A stretch of 64,000 bases of DNA from Nicotiana tabacum (lineage: Eukaryota > Streptophyta > Magnoliopsida > Solanales > Solanaceae): positions 149,023,084 through 149,087,083 of the forward strand of contig NC_134101.1 of NCBI RefSeq assembly GCF_000715075.1, read 5' to 3'. Below the pieces are notes generated by a model. The model saw nothing but the letters and a program-made list of their open reading frames with translations, was not told where the DNA came from and did not search any database. Shown here piece by piece: positions 33,601 to 40,675 of the stretch (the stretch's first letter is position 1; the number at the start of each line of letters is the position of its first letter). The translations under genes and the position numbers were made by a program.

Positions 33601-34572
33601 TTTGGCAGTTTTATACGGTGTAAAAGAACATCTCACATGTAACAGGAAGTATTAGGTGGTGGAATATTGTGATTCAGTTTCACATTAAATCCGTGAAATG
33701 CTTTTCCCAAATTTCTGAGCCTAATGGTTTTGTGACGCATCATTTGTCTGATAAGTAGACTGAATTAGTAGAGTCTCACTTCTCCACATTTGCAGTTGGA
33801 AAAGCTAGCTGGTGTCGGTCAATATTTTCAGATTTTATCTGTCAAAATGCTCTTTTCACTTTTATTTGCTTTTTTATGATATTAGTTTCTTAGTCTAACT
33901 ACTGGAGTGAATCATTCACATTTCACATCTTTCCACCTTCTATTCTGAGAGCTTATTCAATGTTTGAGGTATACCACTAAACGTGTACCTGTGTTATAGC
34001 CGTGATAATTTTTAGAGTTTGGGAATGATTAACTTCAGTGTTTTAGAGCTCATCTACATTCATTTAAATTCTTATTCTTCATTCAGGCCTCAGTTTCACC
34101 AGCTCCATGGAAATGTTCTGAAGAGTTCTTTTCTCGTCAAATAAAAAATTGGGATCCTCTGAAGATAGGTTTTGTATTCATGTCTGCTCTCCGGACTCCC
34201 TACCAGAATCCCGATGCCTTTTACCCTGATCAAATGCCTTTTACCCTGATCAAAAGGACAAACTACGAGGCAACAAAGTTTCAAGTTGCTAGCTCACTGA
34301 GAATAGTTTTTATTGCTGCAGGTTCCCAAACATATGGGCGTTGCGACTAGTACGTGAATTATTACAATGGAATCCTGTAAGCTCTGTCTTCAAATAGTCT
34401 AACGCCTAAAATTTACATGTGATGCATCTGTTGTCTATTTGGCATTTCTCCTTGTTAATTGACAGATGAAATTAGTATCTGACTCTGTAGTCTGTTAACT
34501 GCATCGTCATTTCAGGAAGATCGACCTAGTGTCGATGAGGCTCTAAAACACCCATACTTCTCGCAAAGGTAA
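3612..34572 (+). CDS. Protein kinase-domain host gene, C-terminal exons (At3g63330/At3g63340-like), 5' partial
   Basis: Eight exons (3612-3699, 26014-26088, 27091-27174, 27688-27831, 32907-32988, 34087-34168, 34322-34376, 34516-34572) encode a kinase C-lobe in order: ENMVVCFED (end of catalytic loop), [12 protein letters not shown] (DFG), [12 protein letters not shown] (APE-like), [50 protein letters not shown], and [14 protein letters not shown] before TAA. IDFGSA and the P-loop side style recall DYRK/CDK-like kinases. From memory, the order and wording match Arabidopsis At3g63330/At3g63340 proteins, in which kinase and PP2C-like parts are associated. Introns are 22,314, 1,002, 513, 5,075, 1,098, 153 and 139 bp, all GT-AG as modelled. 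The start codon is not in the window. Two introns are largely retrotransposons. The exon 6-7 junction is one nucleotide out of frame, so this allele may be damaged or may use another donor. Kinase activity is not inferred. Confidence 0.85.
4054..4195 (+). repeat. 5' LTR of Copia (4054-8258)
   Basis: It runs from TGTTAG to TCTCACA, with a TA-rich box near 4124-4134 (tatatatata) as probable core promoter. Confidence 0.93.
4196..4210 (+). other. Primer binding site
   Basis: tagtatcagagcaac differs by one base from tggtatcagagc, complementary to the 3' end of initiator tRNA-Met, and sits directly after the 5' LTR. Confidence 0.85.
4820..8110 (+). pseudogene. Copia pol pseudogene (protease-integrase-RT-RNase H)
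   Basis: Domains in order are aspartic protease ([13 protein letters not shown] near 4850), integrase zinc finger (CESCQLGKH near 5340), integrase core (HSDVWGP near 5430, [18 protein letters not shown] near 5730), a Pro/Ser-rich linker at 6170-6450, RT ([10 protein letters not shown] near 6610, [13 protein letters not shown] near 6895, YVDDIVIT near 7160) and RNase H (SDADWAG near 7640, [10 protein letters not shown] near 7930), ending YAPA. In-frame stops lie at 5654-5656, 7027-7029 and 8015-8017, with frameshifts near 5810 and 7615. The Copia order, integrase before RT, is intact. No functional polyprotein can be made. Confidence 0.92.
8118..8258 (+). repeat. 3' LTR of Copia (4054-8258)
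   Basis: Nearly identical to 4054-4195, begins after aaggggag and is followed by the target duplication GTCTT. Confidence 0.93.
8259..8696. other. Residual host intron between two Copia elements
   Basis: No gene. A segment near 8330-8440 (tataggtgtcaacacaacac) resembles 28230-28320 and looks like an old inverted LTR or TRIM piece, but boundaries cannot be placed. Confidence 0.45.
8697..8929 (-). repeat. 3' LTR of minus-strand Copia
   Basis: Pairs with 13548-13665 plus 14876-14975. A TATA-like tataaa (rc) lies near 8767-8772. Confidence 0.9.
8937..12556 (-). pseudogene. Copia pol pseudogene with gag zinc knuckle
   Basis: On the minus strand the order is gag zinc knuckle ([14 protein letters not shown] near 12440), protease ([14 protein letters not shown] near 12150, where the usual DSGA has become DSGE), integrase finger and core ([28 protein letters not shown] near 11580, [12 protein letters not shown] near 11290), RT ([20 protein letters not shown] near 10210, YVDDIVMT near 9960) and RNase H (FTDADWAG near 9400, [11 protein letters not shown] near 9100), ending DIFAPT at 8937. 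Breaks occur near 11450, 11120, 10740, 10540 and 10220, and a local duplication at about 9740-9870 disrupts the RT. Confidence 0.9.
12557..13180 (-). pseudogene. Copia gag pseudogene
   Basis: Starts at Met 13180 ([18 protein letters not shown]) and contains the plant Copia gag signature [16 protein letters not shown] and [18 protein letters not shown]. Stops interrupt it near 12833, 12690 and 12563, after which homologous reading continues ([15 protein letters not shown]). The product would be the structural capsid protein of virus-like particles, now non-functional. It is followed downstream by the pol pseudogene on the same strand. Confidence 0.82.
13181..13547 (-). other. Leader and primer site of minus-strand Copia
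   Basis: Untranslated leader between the 5' LTR and gag. The primer binding site reads ggcttctgatacca on the plus strand at 13533-13546, next to the LTR. Confidence 0.75.
13666..13851 (-). repeat. 3' LTR of nested element
   Basis: Three tandem ~33-bp units containing cctactacatatggga and ctaggac. The outer end reads TATGAG where the partner reads TGTGAG. Confidence 0.85.
14652..14870 (-). repeat. 5' LTR of nested element
   Basis: Holds four tandem ~33-bp units (14720-14850), one more than the partner, which explains the length difference (219 versus 186 bp). Confidence 0.88.
14976..15275. other. Residual host intron
   Basis: Purine-rich and non-coding. It ends with the target-site word cattg (15271-15275). 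Confidence 0.6.
15960..16375. repeat. LTR minisatellite of stem-forming modules
   Basis: About nine degenerate modules, each with ggatct, then a short inverted repeat such as cgggaatctaacccg, then cagtccc or tagtcc. A ~104-bp double module (16090-16193, 16194-16297) is repeated nearly perfectly. The partner LTR has fewer modules (23850-24165). Confidence 0.85.
17250..17395. repeat. CGCATCTGCGG motif cluster, left LTR
   Basis: About six occurrences of gcatctgcgg or its complement (ccgcagatgcg) alternate in orientation. The partner cluster in the other LTR is 25035-25230. Confidence 0.8.
18071..18505 (-). pseudogene. Tekay integrase C-terminus with chromodomain-like tail
   Basis: Encodes the GPY/F-type region ([38 protein letters not shown]) and a chromodomain-like end ([20 protein letters not shown]). 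In chromoviruses this tail is thought to direct integration to marked chromatin. The frame is open here but is separated from the integrase core by a frameshift near 18500. It ends at the LTR boundary. Confidence 0.85.
18502..19606 (-). pseudogene. Tekay integrase (zinc finger and core)
   Basis: Minus-strand order is a spacer with [11 protein letters not shown] (near 19430), HHCC finger ([16 protein letters not shown] near 19230), core Asp (ITMDFVVGL near 19150), second Asp ([15 protein letters not shown] near 18960), [15 protein letters not shown] near 18870 (the usual DGQSER is altered) and [13 protein letters not shown] near 18700. Frames break near 19330 and a stop lies near 18829. It would insert the cDNA into host DNA if intact. 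Confidence 0.9.
19636..20851 (-). pseudogene. Tekay reverse transcriptase and RNase H
   Basis: RT motifs are [18 protein letters not shown] (near 20840), [18 protein letters not shown] (near 20660), [10 protein letters not shown] and the catalytic [10 protein letters not shown] near 20465. RNase H follows with [15 protein letters not shown] near 20030, [16 protein letters not shown] and [10 protein letters not shown], ending [10 protein letters not shown] near 19700. A frameshift near 20300 and a stop near 20130 separate RT from RNase H. Catalytic aspartates of RT are retained but the frame is broken. Confidence 0.92.
21017..21499 (-). pseudogene. Tekay aspartic protease
   Basis: Contains [15 protein letters not shown] (active-site DPGST form typical of plant chromoviruses) and [12 protein letters not shown]. 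It would cleave the gag-pol precursor. It is separated from the gag zinc knuckle by a frameshift near 21500 and from RT by a break at 20852-21016, where homologous reading changes frame. Confidence 0.88.
21394..22986 (-). pseudogene. Tekay gag
   Basis: Starts [11 protein letters not shown] at 22986 with an Arg/Gly/Ala/Pro-rich N-terminus. The capsid-like core ([47 protein letters not shown]) is at about 22450-22000, and a CCHC knuckle ([14 protein letters not shown]) near 21740. Frameshifts near 22575 and 21960 and a stop near 21820 break it. Gag would form the particle and bind RNA. Confidence 0.88.
22987..23162 (-). other. Leader and primer binding site of Tekay-like element
   Basis: A short leader lies between LTR and gag. 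The primer site complement is at 23148-23159, three bases from the LTR. Confidence 0.85.
23163..25911 (-). repeat. 5' LTR of Tekay-like element
   Basis: Aligns end to end with 15276-18075, with one fewer minisatellite double module and an expanded CGCATCTGCGG cluster (25035-25230, including gcggcgccgcatctgcggcg). Confidence 0.93.
26014..26088 (+). CDS. Kinase gene exon 2 (DFG motif)
   Basis: Encodes [19 protein letters not shown] then SIGPS. Acceptor ttttcag, donor AG|GTATCA. IDFGSA is kinase subdomain VII, the metal-binding Asp. Confidence 0.88.
26089..27090 (+). other. Kinase gene intron 2 (1.0 kb)
   Basis: Spliceosomal intron gtatca to tttcacag, T-rich at the 3' end. No other gene seen. 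Confidence 0.8.
27091..27174 (+). CDS. Kinase gene exon 3 (PPE motif)
   Basis: Encodes [19 protein letters not shown] then [14 protein letters not shown] is the APE-like end of the activation segment. Donor is AA|GTATGT. Confidence 0.9.
27175..27687 (+). other. Kinase gene intron 3 with SINE
   Basis: Bounded by gtatgt and tgaacag. About 200 bp of it is a SINE. Confidence 0.8.
27399..27600 (+). mobile_element. tRNA-derived SINE (TS/SolS type)
   Basis: Pol III A box tggcctagtgg (27412-27422) and B box ggttcagatcc (27455-27465), then a body with cccgtggaattagtcgaggt and a ttattaaaaaaaa tail. The wording is characteristic of Solanaceae SINEs. No clear target duplication. Confidence 0.85.
27688..27831 (+). 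CDS. Kinase gene exon 4 (subdomain IX)
   Basis: Encodes [20 protein letters not shown] and a following segment ending [14 protein letters not shown] holds the conserved structural Asp. Donor is CAA|GTAAGT. Confidence 0.92.
27832..28583. other. Kinase gene intron 4, left part
   Basis: No gene. The segment 28160-28400 (tttataggtgttaaatacaatac) looks like an inverted old LTR or TRIM remnant and resembles 8330-8440. The part ends at the target word tcctg (28579-28583). Confidence 0.45.
28584..28850 (+). repeat. 5' LTR of young Copia
   Basis: Contains a 78-bp direct repeat (from 28593 and from 28671) and a TATA-like tataaatagg near 28786. Confidence 0.95.
28851..29236 (+). other. Leader with primer site and CACTGTTCACTG array
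   Basis: The primer site tggtgtcagagc starts directly at 28851. At 29090-29205 the word cactgttcactg and its variants recur many times, forming a short tandem array before gag. Confidence 0.8.
29237..32177 (+). pseudogene. Copia gag-pol, RT deleted
   Basis: Open from Met 29237 ([19 protein letters not shown]) to 30865. Gag has [14 protein letters not shown] and the knuckle [14 protein letters not shown] (near 29965), protease [15 protein letters not shown] (near 30160), integrase [11 protein letters not shown] and HTDVWGPC (near 30715). A frameshift near 30855 leads to [16 protein letters not shown] and [15 protein letters not shown] up to 31406. The text then jumps to the RT end ([13 protein letters not shown] near 31415), so the catalytic YVDD segment is missing. 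A one-base shift near 31615 precedes RNase H ([20 protein letters not shown]), which ends INIYAPT at 32177. Confidence 0.93.
32185..32451 (+). repeat. 3' LTR of young Copia
   Basis: Matches 28584-28850 except about two substitutions (gaattg versus gagttg and ctagat versus ctacat). Followed by target word tcctg. Confidence 0.95.
32452..32906. other. Kinase gene intron 4, right part
   Basis: Non-coding, ending with acceptor gttttgacag. Confidence 0.65.
32907..32988 (+). CDS. Kinase gene exon 5
   Basis: Encodes [19 protein letters not shown] then QTRAKYDQ. Donor is CAG|GTGAGT. Confidence 0.88.
32989..34086 (+). other. Kinase gene intron 5 with Au SINE
   Basis: Runs gtgagt to attcag. Apart from the SINE nothing is recognised. 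A short repeated phrase (aggagatattaggtggtgga and aggaagtattaggtggtgga near 33515 and 33640) indicates a small local duplication. Confidence 0.75.
33082..33235 (+). mobile_element. Au-type SINE with 14-bp target duplication
   Basis: Flanked by AATGACAAGTATTT (33068-33081 and 33236-33249). It contains gccgagggtccactggaaac, ggtaaggtctccggac, ccctccccagaccccacttg and ends ttgttgttg, as in Au SINEs. Confidence 0.93.
34087..34168 (+). CDS. Kinase gene exon 6
   Basis: Encodes [20 protein letters not shown] then NWDPLKI. With the canonical donor ATAG|GTTTTG the next exon is one base out of frame. The frame is restored only if the exon ends one base later (GG|TTTTGT, non-canonical) or if a base has been lost. 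Confidence 0.75.
34169..34321 (+). other. Kinase gene intron 6 with 21-bp tandem repeat
   Basis: The word atgccttttaccctgatcaa occurs twice in a row at about 34212-34254. Acceptor is attgctgcag. Confidence 0.65.
34322..34376 (+). CDS. Kinase gene exon 7
   Basis: Encodes [18 protein letters not shown] after one leading base. Donor is CCT|GTAAGC. Confidence 0.88.
34516..34572 (+). CDS. Kinase gene last exon
   Basis: Encodes [18 protein letters not shown] and [17 protein letters not shown] is the kinase subdomain XI ending. Acceptor is atttcag. Confidence 0.92.
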   Translation, partial: EDRPSVDEALKHPYFSQR

Positions 34573-35338
34573 TCAGAAATACCAGGTGGGACAACTGTTC
34601 CGGTATGAACAGCTAAAAGCCAACAAAACCTGCACACATGTACTTACCCAACGGTTTGTGATTCGAATGCTCGTGGCCATCTACATGTCGATGTCAAGTT
34701 TCTTTTTCTTGAAATAGCTTTATGGGATGTTGTGGCCTCACACTGCACTCAAGGTTATTTCGTTGAATTTATTGTCCGGAGGGTAAGCTGGATGAATTAG
34801 GGAAGTTGGCAGCAAAGAATGAAGAACCGGGAGAAATTTGATCTTTCTTCACTTCTTGCCTCTGCAATGAAGCACACAATTTCATGTAAACCAATATCAA
34901 AATATCTTTTTTTTTTAATTATCTCAAGAGGATAAGCATGTCATATCTTTTATGATTTAAGTTTGTGTATACGGATAATGTAAAGTATTCACAATATCAA
35001 TGTATCAATGTAGCTTAACCAGTTGTAGTTACAGAGAGTCGTGGGAACTTTAATTCTTTGGAAGCTCATGGCAGTATCTTTCCGAAGATTTATCCCCTAA
35101 TCCCTTTGCAGTTTCAGCTTCATGAATGATTGCCTGCAGTTGATGACTGCAAGAACCAAAAGACCCAGAAGCAGCACACTCATCCATCAAGTAGGGCAGG
35201 ATGTAACTGATAAAATTATGTCCTTCAAGGTGAAAGCAAACTCACAAGGTAATGAATCATTACGTTTTAGCTAGTGGAGGACACTTGGATTACAGGCAAA
35301 TGCTAGTTAAATTGAAAATAGATTTACCACTACAGGTT
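34573..35338 (+). other. Probable 3' UTR and downstream flank of the kinase gene
   Basis: No coding feature. The 3' UTR end cannot be fixed. T-rich and A-rich signals occur around 34900-35010. Confidence 0.45.
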
Positions 35339-35520
35339 GAAGCGGGATGGTAAGTATCATTCATTCTCAACCAGAAGGCTCGGTTCGAACTTTGGGAATA
35401 AAGTTGCCTTTGTTAAGGAATATTTTACCCTAAAATAGGATCCCTCGTGCGAATTAGACTTAATCGGCCCTAAAACGAGTATCGAATATCGAGAGAACCA
35501 AAAAAAAAGAAAAAGAAAAC
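35339..35520 (+). mobile_element. tRNA-derived SINE-like element
   Basis: A-box-like gatggtaagta (35346-35356), B box ggttcgaactt (35382-35392), SolS-like tail words (taatcgg, acgagtatcgaatatcgag) and an A-rich 3' end. Boundaries are approximate. Confidence 0.6.
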
Positions 35521-37030
35521 AGATTAAGATATAATGAAGTAGTTTTAACACATAAAAATCTCCATAAATATGATTGGAGAGATGTTTGCTTACACCTTGC
35601 TTTATATTGAAAGGGGTAAGAAGCTTGCTTACAGTAATACTTCTTGAAAAGGTCCCCTATCATTTAGTAAACAACTTTTTGCTCCATTCCGCTTAAGGAG
35701 GTGCATCTTAGTCCTATAAGCTTTATGCCCATACCAGTTTTCCCTAAAAATATTCATAATAAACCACTTTTAAAAAGAAAAAATTGGGTGGGATGGTCAT
35801 ATATTGGGCCTACTATGAGTTTTTAGCCACTATTTGAAATGTAATAAGGAAATAGCCACGAAAATAAAATTTCACGGAAGAACTGCTAGGGGACACGAAT
35901 GACTAAAGGAGTTTGAACATTTATTAGATTAAATCCCATAATGCTGGAGTTCTAACTTTAAAAGGTCTGAACTCCAAATATCGGTGGTGGAGTTCACATT
36001 AGTTGATTTTTGAACTTTAACCTAATATATTGGGTTTCACTTGTCAAAACTTTGTTGTTTCGTGTTTTAATGTTGGGGGTATTTCCAAACTTTTTGTGCA
36101 AAATATAAAATTGTGCAAAATACAAAATTGTCGGTCAATCAGAATTAATTGCATTCACTAGCCAAAAAACATATTAAAAAATTTATATTTTGTTCGCTAT
36201 TATTTTTATAGCGGCTAAAAGTATATATTCCTCAAAAAATATCCATGTCAAAAGATGCTAAAATTTGAGTAGTGATAGAAAAAGGTAATTATTACTAACT
36301 TCTTCCTTTAACTAATCAGCAAAATCTTTTTTAAAATTGTTGGCCCACAAAAACCCCTAACATTCAGCGCACTAGAACTCCCAATATGCATTCAACTTAG
36401 GGTTCTATTTACTTTTGCTACCATAATAGACCAAACCTACGCTCTACACTGCAATTGCAGACTCCATCTCTCAACCTCTTGAGGAAGTACATCTTCGACT
36501 TCCTATAGATTCTATTTTGCGTTTTATGTGCGTATCCAAATATTTTAAGAACCGTACAAATACCTATGAGTTTGCTATAATTCAACTCCATGAGTCCTTA
36601 AACTACAACTTCAGCCTCAAAAATTCCCTCATCAACAGTTCTAATTTTTTTGTAGTTGTGGAGAAGTATTCTAATTTCAGTACGTCTCAATAAAACCGTG
36701 GCAGCAAGTCAAATTTTAATAAGAGTCTTTTTTTGTTCTTTTTGTTTATAATTTAGTTATCTTACAAAATATAATATTAATATTTATAGTGATTTCTCTT
36801 TTTCTTTCTTTTTGTATGTAATGTAGTTATCTTACAAAATATAATATGAAATATTAATATTTATATTGGTAAGAAAATTCAAGTTAATAAGATGTTAGTA
36901 GTCACGTATTTATAACCTGTTAGCTTAAATCTTATTATAAAAATATTATTTACCAATTCGAAGAATTGAATAGCTTAATTCAAAGTTCTAAAATATTTCT
37001 ATTATTAAAAAATAGACATTCTTTCTTTCT
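35521..37030. other. AT-rich intergenic stretch
   Basis: No gene recognised. The word ttgtatgtaatgtagttatcttacaaaatataatat is partly repeated near 36745-36850. A segment near 35815-35870 (gccactatttg and aaatagccac) is a weak inverted repeat. Confidence 0.4.
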
Positions 37031-37290
37031 ACGGAAAAGGGTCAAATATGTCCCTCTACTATTCGAAAATGTTCACTTATACCCCATTATACTATTGGTC
37101 CACCATAGCCCCTCATAAAACTGATGCAAAAATACCCTCTACCGTTAGGACCCTCCACCATGACAAAATTATCCCATGGCCTGACATATCGTTGAGGTGG
37201 ATGCCACGTGGCATGCCACCTCATCGCACCTATCCCATTTTACTCCCTCCCCTACTTTTTCTTCGCACCTATCCCATTCAATTAGGGGTC
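37031..37290. repeat. Dispersed non-coding repeat (MITE-like)
   Basis: The phrases gtcaaatatgtccctctacta, accccattatactattgg and gtggatgccacgtggcat belong, from memory, to a common Solanaceae dispersed repeat. Terminal repeats were not delimited. Confidence 0.4.
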
Positions 37291-37295
37291 GTAAG

Positions 37296-38254
37296 TGAAA
37301 GTACAAAGGGGAAGGGGGAGTTGAATTGCTTATTTTTAAAAACTTTTATAAGTAGTTGACTAGTTTATCATTTAGTCGACTTGAAAGAAGAATAGTATAT
37401 AATAATAAATGTAGGAATAAAGTGCAGGAATTAAAGACACTAGAATTTTTATACTGGTTCGAATTCAGTGTGAATCCTAGTCGAGTCCCCTTGGGTTGCA
37501 AGGGTGTTCTTTTTCAGTGATCGATGTTTCTTGAGTACAAAATGAATGGCGTAGCTTTACACCAATAGCTTAGTCTCTATGTCTCTCTTCTTTTCTTGAT
37601 GCAATGCCTCACCCGTGTTTATCTCTTTTTCTTCTCTTACTAGTTACACAACAGATCTAATGAAACTATAATGCTTGTTTAGATTAGAACAAAAAGAGAG
37701 TAGATGGTTCGATCAAAGTATATGAAATTATGTCAGGAGCATCTGTATATATATGAGGCCTTCGCGAGTCTTGAGAGATTACAAACCCAAGGGATTGATC
37801 CCTGAAAGGAATCATAGATTGATTCTTTCCAAGAATAAAGTCAAGTTCTCGTTGATCTTTCTTGATTAATGGCTTTGACGACTTTCCATCCGTTAGGCAT
37901 ATCTGCTGGATCCCTTGATTTATGCCTTCATTGATTTCCAATGATCTTGATTTTCTTTGATTTCGTGACCTTCCAGTAATAACTTCCATCAATCTCTGAT
38001 TGATTTCTCTTGCCATATTTTCGCTACTTCTTTCTTGTTGATCATTGATTCTTTTCCTTGTTGGCTTTCGTCAATCTTCAATTGATTTTATTCTTGCCGG
38101 ATCTTTACTACATCTTCCTTTTTGCATCGTAGATCATTAAGTCGTGTTGTTTGATCTATTTCTGACCAGTGTTGTTTCTTTGTTTCCTTGAGTCCATGTG
38201 ATCCTACATCAATTATAATATATTATTGTTTATCATTGAAACTTATACCTAACA
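37296..38254 (-). repeat. 3' LTR of SIRE-type Copia
   Basis: Starts TGAAAGTACAAAGGGG and ends CCTAACA. Its first ~300 bp match 63696-64000. Confidence 0.9.
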
Positions 38255-38282
38255 ATCCCCCCTTTTTGATGATGACAAAAAT

Positions 38283-38284
38283 AA

Positions 38285-38323
<39 letters not shown>
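38283..38323. repeat. (TA)n microsatellite
   Basis: An uninterrupted run of about 15 or more TA units just inside the LTR. Confidence 0.85.
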
Positions 38324-38325
<2 letters not shown>

Positions 38326-38817
38326 ACAGTTGACTTCCCTGTTTAGGACTGGCCGACTTGGCTAAAATGCATTCGACTCCCCTCAATGAGACTCCCCCTC
38401 AATGAGTACGACAGAGTTCAGTTGACTCCAACCTTGTACCTGCAAAATATGTATAGCCTTTCTCTCTTTTTTTGACATCAGCAAAGAGGGGATAAAAACA
38501 AGCACATTATAGATACTAAGGGAAATTTTGTAGGCATGCAGAGTTATGCAAAATAAAGCAAAAAAAATCTAACGATTGGTTATCCAGTCCAAAAAAGCAA
38601 AACACAAAAAATTATTTGAAACTTCCACACTAACAACGCAAGAAGTAAGTAAGAGTGTTGCAAATCGCCTCCTGCAATTGTTCAAAGATGGCATTGGCTA
38701 AAACTATCACTCTATCAATCGTGTCGTGTACTTCCTTGAAAACTTTGACTGTGTTTTCTCTAAGTCTAAGAATTGCAATTCTTATCTTTGAAACATCAGA
38801 CCATGTCTCCTTGCAGA

Positions 38818-39994
38818 TTACATGGATATCCCAACAGTAGACTGAGTGGTAGCAAGGAGCTCCTTGATGATGGTCAGTAGCTTGATAATGGCAGTCAGTT
38901 TCTTAGCAAGATCAGGATCACTTACATTGTGATGGGAAGCAGAGGCTTTGGTCTTGGGATCAGATTGAACATGCTTGATTTCACCTTCCTGTTTCTTAAC
39001 CCAGGAGCCCTTTATACACATATATCCCATACTAGCAAATGCCCTAGAATTGTAGGATTTTGAAACAGAGACGAAGGGGTATTCTGAGATAGAGATGTTA
39101 TGAGCTTCTAGGATGTGAGTGATAGCCATACCATAAGGCAAATTGGTGGGTCATCAGCACTTTCTATCATGAAGTTTATGACCCAAGAGGATAATTTGAC
39201 CTTGAGTGTGGTCACAAGACAGTAAACAAGAAAGGTATCTCTTTGAGAGAAGGTGGAGAAAGATCCAGTACGAGGAAGCAAAGTAGTTGCAACAATGTGA
39301 GCTAGAACTCGGGTTTCAAAGCTAACATCACTGGGACCTAACTGATTAGGGAGGAATTCGGATGGAAACTCAGAAATACAACATTTCGCTTGATCAAAGG
39401 AGATTTCAAAATCATCAGGCCAAGAGTTTTTGAAAAGCATTGGAAAACCAGAGCATTTACATTGAAAAATTGAGTCGAACACAGCACAATCAAAACAATG
39501 TGTTTACCTAAGTTTAGGGATTCCAACTTGTCAGATTTGCTAGAACAAAGATTTGCATAGAACATTCTTACCAAGGGTTCATAGACTTAAGGAGGGGGAA
39601 CATATAGAGACAAATTCTTTACCTTACAATTTAGAGCTTCCAAGTCATCAAGGTCGACTACTCTGCCATGAGCGATTGGCTTGTCTTTCAAAGCAACGAA
39701 GAAATCCCTATTAGGAGTGTCCCAGAAATTGAGGTCAGATTCTAAGGAACTTAAAAGATCATATTTTGGATTCTTCGGTGTAAAGGATTCAGGAGGGTCT
39801 TCTAAAGGCCTTTTCCTAGGGCTTTTTATCCTAAGTGATGAGAGTGATCTGAAATTTCTGCCTGAGAAGAGGCGAAACCTTCTGAGTGGCCGAACCCTAG
39901 GTCTACTTATTCAGAAGGTTGAGAAGAGGGTTTTCCTCTGGAACAAGTACTTTTCCTAGTGAAGGCAAAGAGATTTTTGGAGTGTTTGGCCATG
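38818..39994 (-). pseudogene. SIRE env-like ORF remnant
   Basis: A minus-strand Met at 39994 begins MAKHSKNLFAFTRKSTCSRG, followed by a stop about 30 codons in. Further homologous-looking text reads SDVSFETRVLAHIVATTLLP, SFSTFSQRDTFLVYCLVTTL (near 39300) and LPYGM-type MPYGMAITHILE (39141). This pattern fits the plant transposon protein / env-like ORF found 3' of pol in SIRE elements. No signal peptide or membrane segment is evident in the surviving pieces. It is broken by stops and frameshifts, and its role is unknown. Confidence 0.65.
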
Positions 39995-40270
39995 GAAGCA
40001 GTTATTGGGAGAGAGATTAACTGGTTTCTAGGCGATGAGAACGATGGGGATTGAAAGGAGTGGTTCATTGATTAAAAAGGGGATTCTGACAATTGAGTAA
40101 AGAAAGGAAAGGGTGTTAGTGATAAGTCGTGATGATTGGTTTTCCTTTCTTGAAAGCTGCAACTGATGGGAAAAGAGAGGAAAATTGGAGGCGCTACATT
40201 AATGAATACAAAGAGGCAAAATTGAAACATTAGGCATACAAGACTTAAAATTATCACATAGGTCCTAATA

Positions 40271-40667
40271 TTAATGATTAAGGGAAATAATGTCATGCAA
40301 TTCTCTTAAAGATAAAAATCTATCTTCAAGTAAGGGATTAGTGAAAATATCTGCTAATTGATCAATAGTGGCAACAAATGATTATTCTATATCTCCCTTA
40401 AGAACATGATCTCTAATGAAATGATGTTTGATGTCTATATGCTTAGCCCAAGAGTGATGCACAATATTCTTTGAAAGACATATGACACTTGAATTATCAC
40501 AGAATATTTGAATAGGTTTAAAGAATAGTTCATAGTCACCCAATTAATGAGAAATCCATAATAATTGTGCACAACATTGTCCAATGGCAATATATTCAGC
40601 CTCCGTTGTGGATAGTGCAACTGATCCTTGTTTCTTACTGTTCCAATATATTAGTCCTTTTCCAAGT
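40271..40667 (-). pseudogene. SIRE RNase H, C-terminal piece
   Basis: Reads LGKGLIYWNSKKQGSVALST, TEAEYIAIGQCCAQLLWIS, KHIDIKHHFIRDHVLKGDIE and LADIFTNPLLEDRF, ending at TAA 40271-40273. It is the part of RNase H left of the LINE insertion; the other part ends near 49196. At least one in-frame stop is present. Confidence 0.85.
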
Positions 40668-40675
40668 AATTTTTT

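Noticed and set aside
37684..38016. 110-residue minus-strand frame inside the SIRE LTR
   Set aside because: It lies fully inside the LTR, and no matching conserved protein is recognised.
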